Assembly (NCBI GenBank): GCA_038049695.1
Contig: CP142453.1
Span: forward strand, 1,443,501 to 1,507,500
Origin: Cinnamomum chago
Lineage: Eukaryota > Streptophyta > Magnoliopsida > Laurales > Lauraceae
Length of the DNA: 64,000 nucleotides
Direction of reading: 5' to 3'
The position numbers and the translations under genes were made by a program. The notes beneath the pieces are model-generated. The model saw only the letters and a program-made list of their open reading frames with translations. It made no database searches and had not been told where the DNA came from. Each line of letters begins with the position of its first letter. The first letter of the stretch is position 1. Of this stretch, positions 11,085 to 21,837 are shown piece by piece.

Positions 11085-12965
11085 ATTCATTTTTTATTGC
11101 GATGAATTTGTTTGTAGGGACATAGAGGTCGTGCAGTTCATTTGGATGGATGAAATTGCGACAGAATACATACCAAATCCAAATTCAGAACGAAGACAGA
11201 ATGACATTCGAGTGGAAGAAATAAAAACATCACTTCAAGAGATAAAGAAGGCAAACAGATTGTATACAAAATAAAAACTTGCAAAAATTGCGTGAAAATG
11301 GTTGTGCAATTCTGTCTGTGGTTGTTCTACTCTATATGTTTTGAGTGGAATACATGTAAATAGAGTTAATGTAGACAATGCTCTATGATGTGAAGGATCT
11401 AGAGATTGTATTCTACTTTTATTGTGTCTATACACTGTGAATTGGGTGAATCTCCATATTTGTGGAATTCCAACTTGTAGTATGTTTCTATTACAAGTTG
11501 TGCATGTCCTTGTAACGCAGGTTGTATCATATTTGTGTATTTCAGTGCAAAAACATCCGTGACCTATCAGAGGTTGCAAAATGCTTGATGCGAATGTGGC
11601 TTGTTTGTTGGCAAAATGTTTGTACGCTATAACTATGTAGATTTCTTGACATGGATGTGGCATGTCTGTGGGTAAAATGTTTAATATGAACGTGGAATGT
11701 TTCTGGCTCCTTTTTATTTTGGTTGTATGGTAAGTATTTTGAAAGCGAAAAAGAATACATGAGCTTGGAAGGTCCCAAAAAGATCCAGGTACATTACGAG
11801 AGTGGCTCTAGCTAATAGCCTAAAAAAATAAGGAGAAAAGAATATAAAAAAAGGGCCTCAAACATCCATATCAAACTAGAAAGGCAACAACCTGAAACAA
11901 GCTGAACTTCAAATGACTGTGCCCAGATTTGGGTGTGTTTTCCTATACAAAACCCCTAGATGAAGCATGATGTTCTGGGAAAAAGTGAATTGCTCCACAC
12001 TATGTGATCCCAGGAGACGGGATAAGCTCTTGTTCACACCTTATCCCATTCTGATTTCAAAGAAAATCCAGCTGAACTTTTCCATGTTAGTATGTCAGGC
12101 TCAAGCTAGTTAGGCAGTAGTTTAGTAGTCAACTAACTCAAAAGATGAGTCGGTGAGGGAGATCATTCGGGATGCACTATCAATTATCAAAAATCATAGT
12201 TGACACAGTGTAAAGGGGTGAGAAAGAAAACTCAGGAAAATGTGGTGCTATGGGGTCTCTATCAAACCATGAATCAACCTAATTTTGCCACCATTTTCAT
12301 GTCTTGGAATGCTTGCCAACAAAAACAATGTTAGAAATTTATATTGTCAAGTACTATGAAAGTGAGAGAGGTTGAAAATAGATGAGTTCAGATTAGTGGT
12401 GACAATCTGTGAAAATGCACCCTGTTGTAGGTTTGCACATGTAATGCTATATTGAAACTGTCAACATTCAAGTATTATAGTATTTAACATATCAACACAA
12501 CGATATTAAACACATTCAACCTGTTGTAAACACATCCATTTTATTTAAAAATGCACCCATTTCATTTCATCTCGAATGTTCAACACCATGAAACATACAA
12601 TGTTATTACTAAAATACAAAGTATACAAATCAATCAATGGCCCTCTTACAACATAACAACCAGTGAATATTGAACCACGACATTGCAGAAATTTTGCTGC
12701 AACCTTGACATAAACACAATCAACCAGTCTCTAGTCATTTTCACGCAGTTTCTACATATTTTGACTTTCTATACTATCTCTTAGAAATCAAATTCCCTGC
12801 TTTATCTCTTTAAGGATGCTTTTATTTCTTCAATTCGAACGTCATTTTGTCCTCGTTCTGAATTTGGATTTGGTATATATAATGTCGCAATTTCATCCAT
12901 CCAAATGAATTGCACAACCACTTTGTCCCTGCAAACAAATTCATCACAACAGCAATTTAGAGCAA
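11085..12965. repeat. Internal inverted repeat with coding-like arms in MULE-1
   Basis: Plus-strand 11085-11273 and minus-strand 12965-12790 encode related peptides: QFIWMDEIAT, then YIPNPNSER, QND and EEIK in the same order. Both have GATGAATTTGTTTG(C/T)AGGGAC just before, which looks like a splice acceptor (TTTGCAG). Similarity continues past the coding part (TTGCGTGAAAATGG against CTGCGTGAAAATGA). The peptide family is not one I recognise. The arrangement means transcripts could fold into a hairpin of roughly 170 bp. Confidence 0.6.
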
Positions 12966-14042
12966 AAAAATAATTTAATACATGGATTTGAAAAGTATAG
13001 ACTCCTACATTTAAATCTGGAGATTCTACTTTACCGCTTTACTCCAACCTCATAAATCATTAAATTGCATTGCTTTGCAACTTAAAAAATCAAAACAGAG
13101 AGGAAAATAATAACCTCTGAAACTCAACCCAAGACATCCAATGCCATCGATGCCCACATAAACAGAACATTTCAAATGAATCATGTAATGAATGTCATGA
13201 TGAAAATAGAAGCGAAGAAAATAAAACCCTAATACACACCACAATCAATTCATTAACAACAAAACCAGCTAGTTAGCAGCTAAAAGGTCGAATAAATTAG
13301 AAAAACATTATTTTAAAAAATGGATATCCATGTATTGGGCATCTCACAAGATGAAAATCTACATGGAAAAAAAGAAAGAAATACCCAAATGAAAAACCCA
13401 GTGGCATCCCAACAAAATGAATATCTTGGATGGGCTTTAAAGACCACATCCAAAACCATAATAGGCAAAGAAATGAAATTCAATGTGTGAAAAATGAAGT
13501 ATTTGATAAATTTCTAGAATAATTTAACCCTATACAGAAAACAAAAATCATGGTTAGGCCTTAAAATGCCACATCTAAAGTTAAGAAAGGCAAAACAATT
13601 AGGCTATAAAAGATCACATCCAAAGCCAAGAAAGGCATAGTGAATGCCACAAAACACCATTTTATGAAAAAGTAGAACAGAAAATGGGATTGCCGGAGCT
13701 ATAGGGAACCTTGGGCCTAGGGCTATCTAACAACTGAAACAGCCATACTGCTTGCTGAATGCATTGATATTCACAATATCAAATGAAAGATGGAGGTTAA
13801 CGTTAGGTTCACACAGTGGTAAATTCCTGGAGAGAAATCCATGCCTCGCAAGAGAAAATGGGTTTCATGGCTAGGCGAAATGGAAAGGGAGAGGAGATGG
13901 AGAAATGGGGGAAGGGAAAAGTTGCTGGAGAGAAGCCTGAGGAGGGGAGCGTCTCGCCGAAGATGATTGATCGTGCGAGGATGAGGATTGTGTCTACCAG
14001 AATGGAGAGAGAAGAGAAAGAGCCAGCAAATCGAAAATGGGG

Positions 14043-14079
<37 letters not shown>

Positions 14080-14400
14080 AGAGCCAAGGCCAAATCGATC
14101 GCTGGAGAGGAGAGGATCGTTTCGCCGGAGACTCTCGATCGCGTGAAGCTTGGTAGAACGGAGAGAGAGCCAACGAACGAAAATGGGGAATGGAGAGGAG
14201 AGGAGAGCCCTGATCTCGTTTTTTTATTTTGGCCTCAGATGGAGTGCGGGGAATCGAAAATGCTTTGGGCGGGGTCCACGTGACATCGCATTTCTCTGGC
14301 GGGCCATCAAATGATGTTTGGATGAAGACTTTTCAAACCGCAAGACTCCCACGTGCTGAGCGGAGCTTCTCCTCAGCTTTAGCTGAGGAGAGGAGCTCCC

Positions 14401-14442
<42 letters not shown>
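14401..14442. repeat. (TA)n(GA)n microsatellite between two MULEs
   Basis: About 20 bp of TA followed by a GA tract, separating the ends of MULE-1 (14400) and MULE-2 (about 14456). Confidence 0.9.
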
Positions 14443-14455
14443 CAGAGAGGATGCA

Positions 14456-17400
14456 TCCCTAAGCTCAAGCTCAGGGGACCATAAGCTCAAGTGTGCAAAA
14501 TCCTCGTGTTGCCTTAAGTGGCTTTCAGCCCAAAAATTTTTGGATGTCTCGCCCACCCCAAATAATTTCGATGGCCCGCCCAGTTGTTTCATTTTCCCCC
14601 TTTCAACGAGAGACACCCTAATCGATCCAGAGCACTCCTCTTCCTTCATCTCTCCCTCTCTCCATAGCCACTGCCAAGCTCCTTCGTATCTCAGACAATA
14701 GTCTCTGCCAAGAAAGAAAAGTCGTGTGCCCCTGCCGCTCGCCTCGTCTCCACAACGATCTGCGCCAGACCAGACGACCGCTGAGGAAGACACTGCGATC
14801 CCCTCGCAGCTCCATCTCTCCCTCCGACAGAGATTCCTTTCTCTTCCTTCTTCTCTCCCTCTCTCCACAGCGATCTGTGCCACTGCCAGCTCGATATTTG
14901 CTCGTCACCTTTCCTCTCCACAGCCAGTGATCTGCGCCAGCGCAGCCAGGCAACGTCCGCCCAAGCATTCTGTCGATCAGCCCAACCTAGTTGTCATTTT
15001 CTTTCAGAGTATTCTTGTCACTAGTGTCTATGTTGTGGATGGTGTGGAGGATGCAATCAGAATTAATGTGGAATGTGGAGTTAATGTTGTGGATGAACTT
15101 GTTATTAGTTGAAATGTGGAATGAATGTAAACCGAGTGTAAAGTTAACATTAGTTGAAATGGACGACTAAGGATAATCCCTTCATCTGCATATCTGCATT
15201 CTGTCCCCTTGTTGTTTTGCCTTTGTGGCTTTCTGGTGGCAAAATATTTCAATGTTCTTTGTATGGTGTACCCAAATTGAGTGGTGCTAGGATTCTTTCC
15301 GATCCCCAATGCCCTGTGTTGAGCAGGTTGTGGCTAGAAATGCATGTACAGGTTGAAAGTCATTATCAATGTAATTTTCATATTTGTTATAATTTAAATG
15401 TACATGTTAAATGCCATAGGTTGTTTGGAATGAAATGGATTGATTGGTCAGGTTGCTGTTTGGAACACTGTTAAATTGCCTGTTTAGAATAAAACACAGA
15501 GATTATTTGCCTACACGTTGTTTGGAAAGGTATTGTGGCACATTGTTCCGGTTGTTTAGAACCTGACTTCACATTCAGACATTCCATATACATTCTTAGC
15601 TTGAGAAACATGAAGGGCACAGATGATAGAACAAGTGCTAAAATGGTCTCTCAAGGCACTACGCTTTAAAAATGTATTCATAATTAAACATAATAACTTG
15701 AAGGAATTGAATCATCACACTAGTCAGCTTGAATGAATTCAGTGGGTTCATTGAATCAACCAACTGTAGTTTCTCTTTTGATGGGTTGCACTCTAAAGAT
15801 CAGTTCATTGTTTCACTCAATAGAGTAATGGGTGGTGTCATGGTGATCATGACATAACTAGATGTAATACTGCTACTAAGCAAATTCTCTTAAAATAAAT
15901 GCCTAATTGTCATGAACTGTAAATTAAAACAGCAAGGGTAATGATCTCCCAAACCAAACTAATGAAGAGGACAGACCATTTGTATTAAACAAAACCATTA
16001 TCAATATCTTGTATCTACATTGTCTTCTTACAAAAAAAAAAAAAAAGGCATGCAATGTTTGAGATGAAAGAAAATGACAACTAGGTTGGATTGGCAGTGG
16101 CGTAGATCGCTGGATTGTGTGCGAGACGTGGTTGGCCTAGCGCAAATCATTGTGGAGGGAGGGAGAGACGAAGGAAGAGGGAGGAATCTTTGCGGGAGGG
16201 AGAGATGGGGCTGCGAGGGGATCGCAACGTCTTCCCCGACGATCGTCTAGCCTAGCGCAGATCACTATGGAGACGAAGGCAAGCGGCAAGGGTGCACGAC
16301 TTTTTTCTCTTGGCAGTGGCGATCGTCTGAGATACGAAGGAGCTTGGCAGTGGTGAGATGGGGCTGGGAGGGGATCACAGCGTCTTCCCCGCGATCGTCT
16401 GGCCTAGCCTGGCTATGGAGAGAGGGAGGGGAGAGATGAAGGAAGAGGAGTGCTCTGCATCGATTAAGGCGTCTGAAATTTCTAAGGGGGCTATCAGAAT
16501 GGATTACTAGTTCTATTTAACCAATCAATGCAGCGGAAATAAATCAATCAGATAATTTAGAACTAGTTATCTACCAATCACACACCACAAGAAGGCAGAC
16601 ACAATTTTTAACGTGGAAACCCTATCCAAGGAGAAAAACCACGAACCAGAAATCAAGAGTTCACGAACAGTTACAAGATATACTCACAAGCTCCTTTACC
16701 TCAGTCTGTACCTCGACCTAAGGACTGTAGTCATTCTCGCAAAGAATCCACTGACACGACATCCACCGCTCCCCGTTCTCCTTACTTGATCTCCTCGCAC
16801 CTTGTCAACAAAGATGATCAATCTTTTACAAGAAAAGTAGAAGCAGCAATAACCTTCTAGAGCAGCCTTTCAGAATTATCTTTCAATGGCTCTAGAGAAT
16901 TAACTCTCTAAAATATCTCTGACTCAGATCAATGAGAGTTGTGATGGTTGTGATCTAGTGTTGAGAGAAACACCCTATAAATAGCCCAAAATTTGTGCCT
17001 TATACTTAGTGCACAAGTAGGACTTAAACTTGGAAAGATGGTCTCAAAAGGAAACTAAATCTGTTTAGAAAAGTAGACTTTCCCGTTTCTGCGCACACTG
17101 TCCAATCGATCGGACTGTGCATCCGATCGATCGGACTGACAAAATAACTGGATGCCTTTTCTGACCGATCGATCGGTCTGAGACTCCGATTAATCGGGCC
17201 TGATGGATTTTGCCCGGTCTTCTCTTTTCTTCTATTCTTCACTTCAGCTCTTCCGGCTACACAACTACAGTTCATTCTAAAATAAATTAGAAAATATAAC
17301 TCAATGGACCCAGAGTTTTGTCAAACCCATGAATTAGCCAATAAAAATACTAACAGCGTCTCTCGTTGAAAGGGGGAAAAATGAAACATTTGGGCGGGCC

Positions 17401-17539
17401 ATCGAAATGTTTTTGGGGTGGGCGGGACGTCCGAATTTTTTTTGGCTGAAAGCCACTTAAGGCCACACGAGGATTTTGCACACTTAAGCTTATGGCCCCC
17501 TAAGCTTGAGCTTATGGCCCCCTAAGCTTGAGCTTATGG
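14456..17539. mobile_element. Long-inverted-repeat Mutator-like element (MULE-2)
   Basis: Left arm from CCCTAAGCTCAAGCTCAGGG at 14456; right arm ends near 17539 and its complement starts CCCATAAGCTCAAGCTTAGG. Shared inverted blocks, in order, include AAGTGTGCAAAATCCTCGTG, AAGTGGCTTTCAGCC, GGGCGGGC-type blocks, CAACGAGAGAC, and a CT/GA-rich region (14600-14960 against 16080-16460) with ATCTGCGCCAG-like motifs. Each tip carries a TAAGCT(C/T)nAGCTTA-type palindrome, with an extra copy on the right. I found no matching 9-bp flanking duplication. The right arm is interrupted by a solo LTR (16474-17355). No transposase was recognised. Confidence 0.65.
16474..17355 (-). mobile_element. Copia-type solo LTR, 882 bp
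   Basis: The insertion begins TGAAATTTCT and ends TACTAACA (TG...CA), flanked by a perfect 5-bp duplication GCGTC (16469-16473 and 17356-17360). Removing it rejoins the MULE-2 right arm in register with the left arm: GATTAAGGCGTC|TCTCGTTGAA, compared with the complement GATTAGGGTGTCTCTCGTTG. Read on the minus strand it starts TGTTAGTATTTTT. The block AACGTGGAAACCCTATCCAA (about 16611-16630) resembles one I associate with Ty1-copia LTRs. There is no second LTR, primer site or coding sequence, so it is a solo LTR left by recombination. Confidence 0.85.
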
Positions 17540-18851
17540 GAGTTGTAAGAGTATCTCTCACTTTATTATGAGAGATAGAGCTGAGGGTCTTTACTGTAAG
17601 TTGTTTGCATTGGATATAGATGTGAGACCCTTTACCTTATCTCTGCACTTTGGAAAACAGGAGACAGTAGCCAGTTATTTTATATCAATTGGAAAATAGG
17701 GAAAAGTAGCCTCTTACTTACCTTCTTCTCCTAACTGACGGGGGAAAGCCTAATTCAATTAGAAAATGATCATGTCTTGTCTGGTCATTTGAGAATGGTA
17801 AAGGCTAAGTTTACATAAGACAGGGGGTGCTGGTATTAGTCATTGTCTAAATACAGATACTGGTAGGTTGGGGTAAAAACCTTTCAGTTAGAGAAAAAAT
17901 CATGACTTTAAAGCTCACCATGAAAACCTCAGCTCGAATGCCTTGTTTCTCATGTTTCATCTTCACAGTAAAAGAAAAATCACCACCTCCCACAGTATAC
18001 TTTTCCATTTCTTTCTCACCATTAAAATCTCATTGCTTTCTTTCCTAACCACAAACAAACAGTAACAGCTAGGCAAAAGCCCCCAACAGTAAAACCCACT
18101 AAAAGATGTGCCCCTCTTTTGACTGATTAAGACCCAAACTGTAGAACCCACTTTGTAGAATTTTGATAGCTTTGATTTTAACAAAGATAGTGAGTCCCAA
18201 CCTCACCAATTGTTTTAACTCTTCAACAAGAAAACAAGGGAAAATAAAAGGGAAAATAAAATCTTTTGACACTCCAGTTCCAAAAGACAAATCCAGTAAT
18301 ATTTAGAAATAGTTCTATAAAAAACCAAACCTTGAGTAAGATCCTCCGGATGCTCTTTTCCTCTATCTGAAGATCACTAGGGCATCTTTTTCAAATGGCT
18401 TAATTAGTTTCTTTCAGCTGCTACTATGTTTTGCCATGTTTTGTTTTGTTTTTTTTTTTTCGTTTTTCATGTCTTATCTCTTCCTGCTGGTACTTCTTTG
18501 CTGTATACTTTTGGGGCTTGTCATTTTCAAGCCTTTGTAAGCCATCCTCTCTCTTAATTTAACTTGCAATTTAGCAACCAAAAGAAAAGGAGAGAGAGAA
18601 TTGCAAATATTTTTACCAATAAATTTATGACTCTTTCTATACCAAGTGAGAATTGATCATGTTGCTGAAAAACCACCAAACTGCATGAATTTAGCTTTAG
18701 AAAACTGTCATTATGGGAGTTTTTGGATAAAACTATAGGAAAACTACCATCTTCCATGTTTATCTTTCTAACTACAGTGCAAAACGTAGATTTTGTTATG
18801 TTCAACTTAATTTTTCAACTGCAATATAATTTAACTAATTTCAAATGGCAG
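17540..18851. other. Non-coding stretch upstream of the transposase fragment
   Basis: No gene recognised. This may be intron or degraded interior of the element that supplied the Transposase_24 fragment at 18852-19172. Confidence 0.35.
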
Positions 18852-19172
18852 GAAAAACTTGTGGTAGAACGGGAGAAGTGTCCGCATGAGGGTGCGATCC
18901 AATTAACTCAGAAGCAAATATCAATCAATGTCCTTGGTGGTCGGTCTGGATACTTGAGAGGGTTTGGAAACGGTCCGAAGCCCAAGTCTACAACTAGGAG
19001 CACCAGGACGAACTCAGAGGATGGTGAACGTGGGCTATTATGGGCTACTGTGGAGAGATTGCAAAATGAATTGGGAGCTCGATCTCAAGAGATGGAGCAG
19101 ATGAAGAATAATCAAGTAGCCATGCAGCGACAGATGGAGGAGATGATGCGGTTGGTGGCAAGAGTGACGTGA
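18852..19172 (+). pseudogene. Plant Transposase_24 (Ptta/En-Spm) C-terminal fragment
   Basis: After a splice-acceptor-like ATGGCAG, an open frame reads EKLVVEREKCPHEGA, then NVLGGRSGYLRGFGNGPKPK, then a Ser/Thr/Arg-rich linker, and ends in a Gln/Glu/Met-rich coiled-coil-like tail (RLQNELGARSQEMEQMKNNQ...) before TGA at 19170-19172. The VLGGRSGYxxGxG block followed by a coiled coil is typical of the C-terminal part of plant Ptta/En/Spm proteins (Transposase_24), which accompany CACTA transposons. I could not find the N-terminal exons in the 1.3 kb upstream. A hAT-type MITE begins 11 bp after the stop. Confidence 0.7.
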
Positions 19173-19183
19173 TCAGACATGAT

Positions 19184-19848
19184 CAGAGGCGGATCTAGTA
19201 TATATCCAGGCCCCCAGTGGATTTTATAAGCTTTACTTGTAATTATGGTGAGGCCCGCTAATTTTCTTCATAAGGCCCCCAATGAATTTTTTGGGCCCCC
19301 AGTGACATTCAACCAGGCCCCTCAATGAAAAGTTATCACTTATCAGGCCTAGTATATATCCACTGGGGGCCTGCGCAATCGAATGAGTGACCAATTTATG
19401 AATGATTGTCTTGTATGTTTTATAGAAAAAGAGTTGCTTGGAACAATTACTAATGATATTGTAATAGAACTTTTTCAGAATATGAAAACTCGTAGAGAAC
19501 AATTGTAATAAATAAATATGTCTTGTTTTATTGCTTGAAATTATTATATTATATTTGTTCAGGTTTGGGGTAAATCTGCACACTATTTGTCCTTGCTAGG
19601 CATGATTTGCAATGCAGTGGAAATCTACAAACTATCTGTCTTTGAATGCACCTTTTCGTGTATTAGTTACTGATAGTGTATGTAAAAGGTCCACTACTTT
19701 TTTTGTGTATTGTTTTTTCTCAAGCATGAAGAAAAAAGGAAGAAAAAATCATTTGCAATCATATAAATAACCCAAAAAAAAATTCCGGGGGCAACCCCCT
19801 ACTACTTAATCGTACCTCCAGTGATTTTGAATCCTGGATCCGCCACTG
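19184..19848. mobile_element. hAT-type non-autonomous element with 8-bp target duplication
   Basis: Terminal inverted repeats CAGAGGCGGATCTAG (left) and the complement of CTGGATCCGCCACTG (right, i.e. CAGTGGCGGATCCAG). A perfect 8-bp duplication GACATGAT lies at 19176-19183 and 19849-19856, the hAT signature. The 665-bp interior has repeated GGCCCCC-type blocks (CAGGCCCCCAGTGGATTTT, AAGGCCCCCAATGAATTTT and similar) near the left end and no transposase, so it is a MITE-like derivative. Confidence 0.92.
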
Positions 19849-19856
19849 GACATGAT

Positions 19857-21837
19857 GACACATCGATGAGTGCTTACTTCTTGGTCAGTATTCCTAGTTT
19901 CTTCTCTGATTGAATTAAAGTGCATCCACTAAGTTTAAACCATTTACTCACTGTAAGTAAGAATGGTACATTGTCAGCATGGTTTCTTTGAATCCTCTGG
20001 AGTGGTTTAGTTCTGGATATGAATTATAACAGAAGGCTTCATGGTAAATTTGGGAATTATGTAGTAGCTCAAATAAATGTTACTATTGCATGATGGTAAA
20101 TGATGGGAGTAAAGACCGATTTTAGCTATTTAGGATTTGTATGAGTTGGGACAGAAAGCTGAGATATCAGTTGGTCCTTTAAACTTGCAATCTAATGGGT
20201 GGAGTCATAAAAGCAGTCAGCTTTCAAGTATTTGTTTTTGAAATTAATAATGCAATGAAGATTTTCTAATTCCTGTTAGATTGTAAGGTGTGATTTGCAT
20301 GAGATTTGTTAAGATGTCTTTAAGTTTAAATTTGAATTTAAATAATGTTTCAATTAAGTTTTAGATAGGTGTATGAAATAGAGTTTGCATTAGATTTAGT
20401 TTCCTACTTTACTCTATGAATTGATGTTTGTGTTAATGAAAATGTGTACAGTTAGATCTATGAAAATGTAGCTTGACTTTTAGAGAGTGGCAAGATGAGC
20501 TTCTGTTGCATATACCATAATAGGATGTTTAGTGTTTTCCTAATTGGACCTTCCTGGATCACAGTTTCTTGCTGGAAACAGTGCAGAGAACTGATTTCAA
20601 ACAGGACACAGCATGGCTAAACTATGTATGAAACTGTGTGATAATTTTGTGGGATATTTTAACTAGTTGTAAAAATGATTTTCTGCACTTAAACAGAGAA
20701 GATTCAGATATGAAACTTAACTGAATAAGCAACATTTAAAACTAATATCTGAGTTTATGTGCATTAGTGCTAGGTTGCATACATAAGTAAAAAAATTCCT
20801 GCACTAGTTTTTGGATACACGGTGAGATTATTTTATTTGGATGGGTGGAAACCCAATAGATTTACATTCGGTTTGGTATTAAGCATCAGAGATGGTGAAC
20901 AGAGATTGGATGAGGTAGCTTCACCAACCATTAAAGAAGTTATAGGTGCTTTAATGTGATAGAAATGCCACCGATGAAAGCTAAATGCCACAGTTTGCCA
21001 ATTATGTTGCTCCCCCGTACATTAGTTAGGAGTTCCGAAGAGCTGTGAGGAGTGATATGTTGTGTTCACTTGTCCCTCTGTGCAAGCTGTGAGTATTTCA
21101 GTTGCTTGTTTCTCCTTTTCTTGGTTGTGCAGTGCGGTGTTGTGCAGAGTGGTTTGATAGTGCTGTTAGTTCAGAGTTTCAGAGCTGCAGTGGAGTGTTG
21201 AGCAGCTTTGGTTCTATTCTGCTGCTGTGCCTAGGCATGCCCAGTTGCAGTGCAGGGTTAGGTTTGGCTTTGGAGAGTTTTGTTAGTGCAGGGAGGGAGG
21301 AGCTTTGCAGTTGATGCTCCCCTGTAGTGCTGCATGGTGTTTTTTTTTTTTTTTTTTTGCTTTAAGGTGAAAATTGTATTAGAAAAGAAACAAGAAACAG
21401 AGAACAGGAAACATGGAAATGCATTCTTACCTTGTTAACTTGAATGAACTCCTCAAAACCTTCCCAATATGGAAACATTTATATCTTTGAACTCCTCAAT
21501 ACCCTTTCCTTTTTTCTTGCTGTCCTCTTACTTCTTCATTTCCTGTCTTTGAAATTTCTCCTTGCCATTGTTCAGATTTCATTTACTACTTGGGTCCCAC
21601 TCATCTGTGTGAATACTATCTACAAATCGCAGCTTTCATCTCTTGAAGCATGAAGGAATCGATGGGTCTGTTTATTCTATTTTTCAGTTTAAAACCATTG
21701 GGGCTCACTTTTGGATTGAGAGGAACATCAGAGTCAGATTAATAGTTGAAAGCAAGAAAATAGATCGACGAAGAAAAGCATGAAACAACAACTTGTAGCC
21801 GGCGTAGAATAAATAGAAGAAAAAAACAGAGAGAGTG
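19857..21837. other. Intergenic DNA, no gene seen
   Basis: Scattered short frames only. The T-run at 21340-21358 and GTGCAG-rich DNA at 21100-21310 have no recognisable meaning. The 3' UTR of UGT-A would lie at the right end. Confidence 0.4.

Larger units (their letters stand above)
9804..14400. mobile_element. Mutator-like element with diverged inverted arms (MULE-1)
   Basis: The two ends are inverted: GGGAGGGCCTCTCCTCAGC from 9804, and a right end whose complement reads GGGAGCTCCTCTCCTCAGC, finishing at 14400. About 45 bp match well and patchy similarity continues (ATCATTTnnnnGCCCGCC in both). Each tip contains a palindrome (CTCCTCAGC, 2-4 nt, GCTGAGGAG). TATATATAT lies on both sides and could be the 9-bp target duplication typical of Mutator, but it is within TA tracts and so is not diagnostic. 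The interior has a second inverted pair with coding-like sequence (11085-11273 against 12790-12965). No MURA-type transposase was recognised, so it is probably non-autonomous. Confidence 0.65.

Noticed and set aside
14224..14968. Long minus-strand frames (219 and 116 codons) across the MULE-1/MULE-2 junction
   Set aside because: They run through GA/TA microsatellites and both element tips, and arise from purine-rich repeats.
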